A stretch of 64,000 nt of DNA from Photobacterium alginatilyticum (lineage in GTDB: Bacteria; Pseudomonadota; Gammaproteobacteria; Enterobacterales; Vibrionaceae): contig NZ_RSEJ01000025.1 of NCBI RefSeq assembly GCF_009910675.1, positions 41,846-105,845 of the forward strand, written 5' to 3'. Position numbers and translations under genes: made by a program. Below are positions 58,564 through 64,000 of the stretch, in pieces (positions within the stretch are counted from its first letter, which is position 1; every line of letters begins with the position of its first letter). The notes under the pieces were generated by a model. The model was given only the letters and a program-made list of their open reading frames with translations. It did no database searches and was not told the DNA's origin.

Positions 58564-59670
58564 CTATTTGCGCTCAAGCAAGACACCTGCTTCCATATGG
58601 TGGGTATATGGGAATTGGTCGAACAGGGCAAACCGGGTAATTCGATGCGTTTCGGACAGAATGTTCAGGTTGTCTTTCAGCGTATCCGGGTTGCAGGAAA
58701 TGTACATGATGCGGTCATAGCCCTGTACCATGCGGCAGGTGCCTTCATCCATTCCCGAGCGCGGTGGATCAACAAAGATAGTGTTGCAGTTATAGCTCTG
58801 CAAATCGATGTCCTGATCTTTCAGGCGGCGAAACTCTCGCTTGCCTTCCATTGCATCGGTAAAGTCTTCGGCAGACATACGGATGATCTGTACGTTATCG
58901 ATGTTGTTAACCGCAATATTGTATTGGGCAGAGTCTACCGATGGCTTGGCGAGCTCCGTGGCCAACACGCGCTCGAAGTTTTGTGCCAGTGCCAACGAGA
59001 AGTTACCATTGCCGCAATACAGCTCCAGCAGATCACCTTCACTGTCCTGGGTACAGTCAACGGCCCATTCCAGCATCTTTTGCGCCACTTCACCGTTAGG
59101 CTGGGTAAAGCTATTTTCGACTTGCTTGTAGGTCAGGGTGCGCTCGTTAACCTTCAGCTTTTCAATCACGAAGTCCTGATCCAGTACGATTTTTTGCTTG
59201 CGGGCCCGGCCAATGAAGTTGAGGTTGAAGCCTTCGTCATTCAGGCGCTGCTTTAATGCCTTGGCTTCGGTTTCCCACTGATCGTCTAGCTGACGGTGAT
59301 ATAGCATAGAAACTAGAACTTCGCCGCTAAGAGTTGAGAGGAAGTCAACCTGGAATAGTTTATGGCGCAGTGCCTTGACAGGCTTAAGGGCATCAACCAG
59401 CAATGGCATTAAATCATTGATCAGGCGGCTGGCAGCAGGAAACTGATCGACGCGGTATTTTTCGCGAGTTTCCTGGTTGAACATGATGTAAAACAGGTCT
59501 TCGCCTTCGTGCCAAACACGGAACTCGGCACGCATACGGTAATGTTCTGCAGGAGAGGCGAACACCTCAAGCTCAGGGGTTTCAAAATCTGCAAAGATAT
59601 TTTGAATACGCTCTGCTTTTTCATCTAGCTGGGGTTGATACTCAGCCGGATTGATTGCGGTGGATGCCAT
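58564..59670 (-). CDS. trmA: tRNA (uracil-5-)-methyltransferase TrmA
   Basis: A 368-residue enzyme (E. coli 366) that makes ribothymidine at U54 of the T-loop. The SAM site is LLELYCGNGNFSLALA; the catalytic nucleophile is the Cys in YISCNPDTL, and the general base is Glu in MEAGVLLERK at the C terminus. DPPRSG is the family motif IV. GAGG lies eight bases before the start. It is divergent from btuB, as in E. coli. Confidence 0.96.
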   Translation of the reverse strand: MASTAINPAEYQPQLDEKAERIQNIFADFETPELEVFASPAEHYRMRAEFRVWHEGEDLFYIMFNQETREKYRVDQFPAASRLINDLMPLLVDALKPVKALRHKLFQVDFLSTLSGEVLVSMLYHRQLDDQWETEAKALKQRLNDEGFNLNFIGRARKQKIVLDQDFVIEKLKVNERTLTYKQVENSFTQPNGEVAQKMLEWAVDCTQDSEGDLLELYCGNGNFSLALAQNFERVLATELAKPSVDSAQYNIAVNNIDNVQIIRMSAEDFTDAMEGKREFRRLKDQDIDLQSYNCNTIFVDPPRSGMDEGTCRMVQGYDRIMYISCNPDTLKDNLNILSETHRITRFALFDQFPYTHHMEAGVLLERK

Positions 59671-59834
59671 CTTGTGTGCCTCAAACTGCTCAAATTAAGA
59701 GCGCAGATTTTATTGCATTGCTGACCGATGTCCAGTGTTGTTGCTGATAAAAGTGTCGTGGGAAACGATTCGTCATATGCCATAACAAACAAAACTAGAC
59801 TTTCTTCAAAATGATAACTAGCATTCGTTTTGCG

Positions 59835-60028
59835 CTGGTTTGCCTGAACACAGGCCGGGAACACGGTGGGAATCCGTGACTGACGCGCAGCGGTGATAGA
59901 GAACGAAAGCACATGGACGTAAAGTTCCGAACACTGCTTCTGCATGCTGTGCAATACAGTTAATGAAGTGGGAAGTTGTTGCCCTAGGTGGTTGTCCAAC
60001 CAAGCTCTTAAGTCCGAAGACCAACCAG
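59835..60028 (+). promoter_or_regulatory. Cobalamin (B12) riboswitch upstream of btuB
   Basis: P1 can form between CTGGTT (59835-59840) and AACCAG (60023-60028). Core elements occur in order: GGGAACACGGTGGGAATCCG, then GCGCAGCGGTGA, an AAGTGGGAAG element, and the B12-box-like AAGTCCGAAGACC near 60010. It should repress btuB when adenosylcobalamin is plentiful. The btuB start lies 56 bases after it. Confidence 0.88.
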
Positions 60029-60083
60029 TGTACTAAGCAGACTATCTGCTTCGTAATAAACGCGACTTAAGGTATCCATAAAA

Positions 60084-62021
60084 ATGAAAAAAACGCTTTT
60101 AGCAGTGGCGTTGGCCCCGCTGTGTCTTCAAAGTCAGGCTTTTGCTTCTGATACAACTTATCAGGAAGATGAGATTGTAGTGATTAGTCGAAGTGTCAAA
60201 GAGCCGTTACATATTGCTGCAAACGTCAATGTCATTGATAGCTATGATATTGAAAAAAGTGGGGCAACTAATTTGACTGAACTGTTGCGTGGGCGCAGTG
60301 GTATTCAGGTCTCAGACAGTAATTCCGGTTCTGTGTTTGCTATGCGTGGGTTTAGTGGCAGCCAAGCAGCAAACAATACCCTGATTTTAGTTGATGGACG
60401 CCGTCTTAATAACATTGATATTGCAGCTCCGAGCATTAGCGCTATTCCATTAAATCAAATTGAGCGTATAGAGGTTCTTTCTGGAAGTGCTGGCGTGCTT
60501 TATGGCGATCAAGCTGTCGGTGGTGTGATTAATATTGTTACTAAGGCACCGGATAGTGCTGGTGGTAACATTAGAGTATCCGGAGGCAGCTTCAATACTT
60601 ATGAAGGTCAAGGTGATATTTCTGGCTCTCTAGCTGATGACTGGCGTTACTATTTGGTCGGTAGTTATAACCAAGGTGATAATTATCGAGACCATAATGC
60701 AAATGAAACTGGGTCTATTTTAGGGCGAATTCAGTACCAGACAGAGAAGGATCTGTTCTTTGTTGAAACGAGTTACTACGATAACCGTCGAGAGCTTGCT
60801 GGTTCGTTGACTTTGGAGCAAATTAACGAAGACCCACGTCAGGCTAATCCATCAAACATTAAAGATTTCAACCACGAGAAGACCACAGCAGCCCGCGTCG
60901 GTTATCAGCACCAACTGACCAAAGACTGGTCTTTGGGAGCAGATCTTAACTATTCAGATACTGATGTTGAGACGTTCTCATGGGGATCACCGGGTAAGAA
61001 TGAGCGTTCTTTACTGGAGTTTACTCCAAAGGCTGTTGCTAATATCACGACAGAACAGGGCGATCTGGATATTGTTACTGGCGTTGACTTGAGCCGTGGT
61101 GAATCAGAGTTTAGTTCAGGCCGTAGTAACGAACAGAATGTTAGCAGTGTCTATGTGCAGGCAAATATCCCTCAAAATCACCAATTGAGCTATGTGATTG
61201 GTGGCCGTTATGCCAGCGCGAAAGATGACCTTACCGATAAATCTGTGTATCCAAATGGTGTTAAGTTAGATCAGGATGCACATGCACTTGAACTTGGCCT
61301 AAATTACCGTCCATCGCTCGAGCATAGAATCTATCTTCGTGCTGACGATAACTTCCGTTTTGCGAAAGTCGACGAGCAAGCTTATACCTCTCCGGGTGTT
61401 ATAGGCTTGAAGCCGCAAACTGGACGTTCCTATGAAGCCGGCTGGGATTGGAATCCAGATTCTCATACTGTGCGTTTGAGTTTATATCGTTTAGACCTTG
61501 AAGATGAAATTGTGTTTGATCCAAGTGCTGAAAAGCCGGTAGGTGGTGCATTTAATGGCGCGAATGTTAATGCCGATGCATCACGTCGATATGGGGCTAA
61601 TTTAGTTTGGGACTGGATTTTAAATGATATGTTCCAGTTTGGAGTGGAATACAGCTATGTCGATGCTGAGTTTACTGAGGGTACAAATAGCGGGAAATCA
61701 CTATCTTGGGTTGCTGAACACTCAGGACGCAGTTATCTAAGTGTGGACATAACCCATAATTGGCAGCTGTTTACAGAGGCGGTTTATACTGGTGAGCGAT
61801 TCCTTGAAGGGGATAACGCAAACGCAGATCCAAAGTTAGATGATTACACATTAGGTAACTTGGCTTTGAATTATACCCGTGATGCTTGGTTGGCAAGTTT
61901 ACGTGTCGATAACTTGTTTGATGAACAGTATGTTAGCTCAGGGTTCTATAGTGACTTCGGGAATGGTTATTATTCCGGAACAGGACGAGCGGTGCGCCTG
62001 ACTGCGAGTTATAGTTTTTAA
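60084..62021 (+). CDS. btuB: TonB-dependent vitamin B12 receptor BtuB
   Basis: A 645-residue outer-membrane receptor (E. coli 614). The signal peptide ends near AFA (22); the TonB box EIVVIS is at about 30-35. The plug domain carries SGVIYGD-like GSAGVLYGDQAVGGVINIVT, and the 22-strand barrel ends with a terminal Phe (TASYSF). It imports cobalamins with TonB energy. The B12 riboswitch upstream supports this substrate. Base composition is visibly more AT-rich than in most of the window. Confidence 0.93.
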   Translation: MKKTLLAVALAPLCLQSQAFASDTTYQEDEIVVISRSVKEPLHIAANVNVIDSYDIEKSGATNLTELLRGRSGIQVSDSNSGSVFAMRGFSGSQAANNTLILVDGRRLNNIDIAAPSISAIPLNQIERIEVLSGSAGVLYGDQAVGGVINIVTKAPDSAGGNIRVSGGSFNTYEGQGDISGSLADDWRYYLVGSYNQGDNYRDHNANETGSILGRIQYQTEKDLFFVETSYYDNRRELAGSLTLEQINEDPRQANPSNIKDFNHEKTTAARVGYQHQLTKDWSLGADLNYSDTDVETFSWGSPGKNERSLLEFTPKAVANITTEQGDLDIVTGVDLSRGESEFSSGRSNEQNVSSVYVQANIPQNHQLSYVIGGRYASAKDDLTDKSVYPNGVKLDQDAHALELGLNYRPSLEHRIYLRADDNFRFAKVDEQAYTSPGVIGLKPQTGRSYEAGWDWNPDSHTVRLSLYRLDLEDEIVFDPSAEKPVGGAFNGANVNADASRRYGANLVWDWILNDMFQFGVEYSYVDAEFTEGTNSGKSLSWVAEHSGRSYLSVDITHNWQLFTEAVYTGERFLEGDNANADPKLDDYTLGNLALNYTRDAWLASLRVDNLFDEQYVSSGFYSDFGNGYYSGTGRAVRLTASYSF

Positions 62022-62045
62022 CTTGAAGAGTTATAACGGAAAACA

Positions 62046-62073
62046 AACGCTAGGCTATATGCCTAGCGTTTTA
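62046..62073 (+). terminator. Terminator after btuB
   Basis: AACGCTAGGC-TATAT-GCCTAGCGTT followed by T's. Confidence 0.88.
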
Positions 62074-62176
62074 GTTATGAGTACTGTTTGTATCATTACA
62101 CAAGGCATCAGTATTTCGATTTTTGCAAGTTGGCAGTATGATTAGCCTCTGGTTGATATATCGAAAGCGGTGAATA

Positions 62177-62968
62177 GTGAAACGGGTGCTTATTTTTGAT
62201 TCTGGTGTGGGTGGATTGTCGGTTTACCAGGAGATCTATGCCCAGCTACCCGGCTTTCAGTATATTTATGCTTTCGATGACGCCGCGTTTCCATATGGTG
62301 AGCTACTTGAGAATGTATTAATCGAGCGCACTCAGCATATAGTGTCCCTTTTGGTTGAGCGTCATTCGATTGATTTAGTCGTCATTGCCTGCAATACCGC
62401 AAGTACAGTTGTACTGCCATCACTCCGCAAGAACTTAACGATTCCGGTTGTCGGGGTTGTTCCTGCTATTAAACCCGCTGCGCTTATCAGTAAGCAGAAA
62501 GCAATTGGTCTGCTCGCAACACCAGCTACCATAAAGCGCGACTATACCAATAAGCTGGTGGAACAGTTTGCCAGTGATTGCGAGGTTTTTCGTATTGGGT
62601 CAACCAGGCTTGTCGAAATGGCGGAAGAGAAGTTGCGAGGTAAGGCTGTATCAATCTCGGAGTTGGCAGAGATCCTTTACCCTTGGCAGAATAAGGTAGA
62701 CAGCATCGTACTTGGTTGCACTCATTTTCCGCTAATCAAGCAAGAAATTGCCGTCGCTTTTGGTTCGCCAGTGCATATCATTGATTCCGGCCTTGCGATT
62801 GCAAATCGAGTGAAGGCATTGCTAGGTGAGCAGGTGAAGGCCTCATCGGCTTCAGTTTTGAATCTTACATACAACAGTGCCGCGAACAATCATGTCGCGG
62901 CACTGAATCGTAGTTTACAAGAAATGCAGTTGGAGGCTATTCAGTCTCTGTGCTATCCGAAGATTTAG
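62177..62968 (+). CDS. murI: Glutamate racemase
   Basis: A 263-residue cofactor-independent racemase giving D-glutamate for peptidoglycan. The two catalytic cysteines are C72 (ACNTAST) and C181 (LGCTHFP); DSGVGGLS at 8-15 is the N-terminal family motif. It starts at GTG; the ribosome-binding site is weak. It lies between btuB and an rRNA operon, as in E. coli. Its last 32 bases overlap the convergent RRM gene. Confidence 0.95.
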   Translation: MKRVLIFDSGVGGLSVYQEIYAQLPGFQYIYAFDDAAFPYGELLENVLIERTQHIVSLLVERHSIDLVVIACNTASTVVLPSLRKNLTIPVVGVVPAIKPAALISKQKAIGLLATPATIKRDYTNKLVEQFASDCEVFRIGSTRLVEMAEEKLRGKAVSISELAEILYPWQNKVDSIVLGCTHFPLIKQEIAVAFGSPVHIIDSGLAIANRVKALLGEQVKASSASVLNLTYNSAANNHVAALNRSLQEMQLEAIQSLCYPKI

Positions 62969-63392
62969 GTTCGTTGGCTTCTCGTACCTTCAGAGTACGC
63001 TGTCCATACTCTTTGTTGTTGAGTTGATCAATGGCAGTATCGGCATCATTACTGTTCATCACAACAAAACCAAACCCGCGACGTTTACCTGTACGTTTAT
63101 CTTTCATAAGGCGTACAGCAAATACTTCACCATGTTCGGCAAATAGTTTTTTCACTTCATTCTCATTGGCACGATAGGGCAGGTTGCCGACATAGAGGGT
63201 TTTACTGCTTTGAGAAGCATCTGAATTACTGATTGATGGTTGAGTGTTTTCTAGATGATTAATGGCTACAACAGCCGTAATGACACCTAAAGCAAAGGAG
63301 ATACCGGGAGAAAAAGGAAGAAAGCTAAAAACTAAAGCCCCGATAATGGCGATAGCGCCTATTGCTATCATGGTTTGTTTGGAAAATTTCAT
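62937..63392 (-). CDS. Membrane-anchored RRM RNA-binding protein
   Basis: A 151-residue protein. Two hydrophobic segments (about 8-25 and 31-45) are followed by a linker and an RNA recognition motif at about 66-140, with RNP2 LYVGNL and RNP1 RGFGFVVM, both canonical. Similar RRM proteins lie next to murI and rRNA operons in vibrios; function unknown. ATG at 63392 is preferred to a TTG two codons upstream. It is convergent with murI, with a 32-base overlap. Confidence 0.88.
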   Translation of the reverse strand: MKFSKQTMIAIGAIAIIGALVFSFLPFSPGISFALGVITAVVAINHLENTQPSISNSDASQSSKTLYVGNLPYRANENEVKKLFAEHGEVFAVRLMKDKRTGKRRGFGFVVMNSNDADTAIDQLNNKEYGQRTLKVREANEPKSSDSTETE

Positions 63393-63511
63393 ATTCAAAG
63401 CTACATCGTCATAAATATTATAAGAGAAGGCGTTATTGGTTATTTTAACAACAGAGTCACATCGATATTACTTTCATTGACTTGGAATTGCTAGTTAGTG
63501 AATGTGACGAT

Positions 63512-63538
63512 CCTCTAATGTTGAAATTAGAGGCTTTT
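63512..63538 (+). terminator. Hairpin upstream of the rRNA promoter
   Basis: CCTCTAAT-GTTGAA-ATTAGAGG followed by CTTTT. It could stop read-through from murI into the rRNA operon. Confidence 0.5.
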
Positions 63539-63591
63539 ACAACACATTAGTTGAAATATTCGTCAGGCGGTGTTTTTTTTGCAAAAAACAC

Positions 63592-63619
63592 TTGTCAGAG
63601 CGATCGAAGTCTCTATAAT
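63592..63619 (+). promoter_or_regulatory. rRNA operon P1 promoter
   Basis: TTGTCA (63592-63597), 16-base spacer, TATAAT (63614-63619), then a GC-rich discriminator GCCGCC. An A/T-rich UP-like tract (TTTTTTTTGCAAAAAACAC) lies just upstream. This matches enteric rrn P1. Confidence 0.9.
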
Positions 63620-63671
63620 GCCGCCTCACCGACACGGAGCACGGCGACTTAAGCCAGCAACGTATCGGATT

Positions 63672-63683
63672 TGTTCTTTAACA
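63672..63683 (+). promoter_or_regulatory. rRNA leader boxA antiterminator
   Basis: TGTTCTTTAACA, one mismatch from the rrn boxA TGCTCTTTAACA, in the leader about 50 bases after the predicted start. Confidence 0.85.
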
Positions 63684-63865
63684 ATTTGACCATGCAATCT
63701 GTGTGGGCACTCGTGAAATGATTAGTCAAAAGATTTATCAGTGAACTGAGTGACCAATACAAATAACTTCAGTTATTTGGCACAGTCAATTCGTTCTAAC
63801 TTGGTTAGAACAATCAGTATTCATTGAGCCGGTCGCCTTTTTACAAGAGCGGCCAACAAAACTTT

Positions 63866-64000
63866 AATTGAAGAGTTTGATCATGGCTCAGATTGAACGC
63901 TGGCGGCAGGCCTAACACATGCAAGTCGAGCGGCAGCGACAACATTGACCCTTCGGGTGATTTGTTGGGCGGCGAGCGGCGGACGGGTGAGTAATGCCTG
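63866..64000 (+). rRNA. rrs: 16S ribosomal RNA, 5' end
   Basis: Begins AATTGAAGAGTTTGATCATG and continues with CTCAGATTGAACGCTGGCGG, the universal 5' end; about 135 bases are in the window. The V1 region (CAACATTGACCCTTCGGGTG) is of the vibrio/photobacterium type. The gene continues off the right edge. Confidence 0.98.

Noticed and set aside
63865..64000. tRNA genes or a complete rRNA operon
   Set aside because: Only the 5' end of 16S rRNA is in the window; no tRNA was seen elsewhere.
1..64000. CRISPR arrays, insertion sequences, integrons, prophage genes
   Set aside because: No regularly spaced repeats, transposase or integrase motifs, or phage genes were seen on either strand.

Overview
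This window reads as a stretch of the main chromosome of a marine gammaproteobacterium of the family Vibrionaceae. Three things point there: the order of housekeeping genes (polA-spf...engB, hemN, ntrC-ntrB-glnA-typA, yihY-dtd-fabY, pckA-hslO-hslR, gspC-N, nudE-cysQ, sthA/fabR-yijD-trmA-btuB-murI-rrn), vibrio-type small genes (DUF3630, DUF2489, DUF4124, DUF2959), and vibrio-type sRNAs. The first ~135 bases of 16S rRNA at the right edge would fit Photobacterium or a close relative, but I could not search this. I see no prophage, transposon, integron or CRISPR; nearly all of it is core genome.

Layout. 1-1357 (minus): two tandem DUF2282 (bufferin-type) precursor genes followed by a DUF692/MNIO maturase gene that runs off the left edge; this is the most unusual module here. 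1695-12.5 kb: uvrD, ggt, a LysE-type exporter with its AraC-type regulator (a near-identical 21-base site lies upstream of both), rarD, recQ, a DUF3630 gene, yhhQ and a GNAT gene. 12.5-21.6 kb: the Fur-controlled sRNA ryhB, elbB, polA, Spot 42 (spf), an unassigned structured sRNA candidate, engB, cytochrome c4, a long GGA-rich CsrB-family sRNA, a methyltransferase, yihI and a DUF2489 gene. 21.7-33.6 kb: hemN, a Cache-GGDEF-EAL protein, the ntrC-ntrB-glnA nitrogen regulon with recognisable NtrC and sigma-54 sites, and typA. 33.6-42.6 kb: an AAA ATPase, a DUF2959 lipoprotein, yihY-dtd-fabY, an AsmA-family gene, pckA and hslR-hslO. 42.8-54.1 kb: a complete gspC-N type II secretion operon with tightly overlapping genes. 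54.2-64 kb: nudE-cysQ, sthA/fabR-yijD, trmA, a cobalamin riboswitch with btuB, murI, a membrane-anchored RRM protein, and the promoter, leader and 5' end of an rRNA operon.

How it fits together. The window is rich in regulatory RNA: ryhB (iron), spf (carbon), a CsrB-type sponge (CsrA), a B12 riboswitch and at least one unassigned sRNA. Nitrogen control is fully readable from sequence: three NtrC sites and a -24/-12 promoter before glnA, and a perfect NtrC palindrome before ntrB. Many start codons were moved from the longest open frame to an internal ATG or GTG because the Shine-Dalgarno spacing and family length favour it; each case is stated in its entry.
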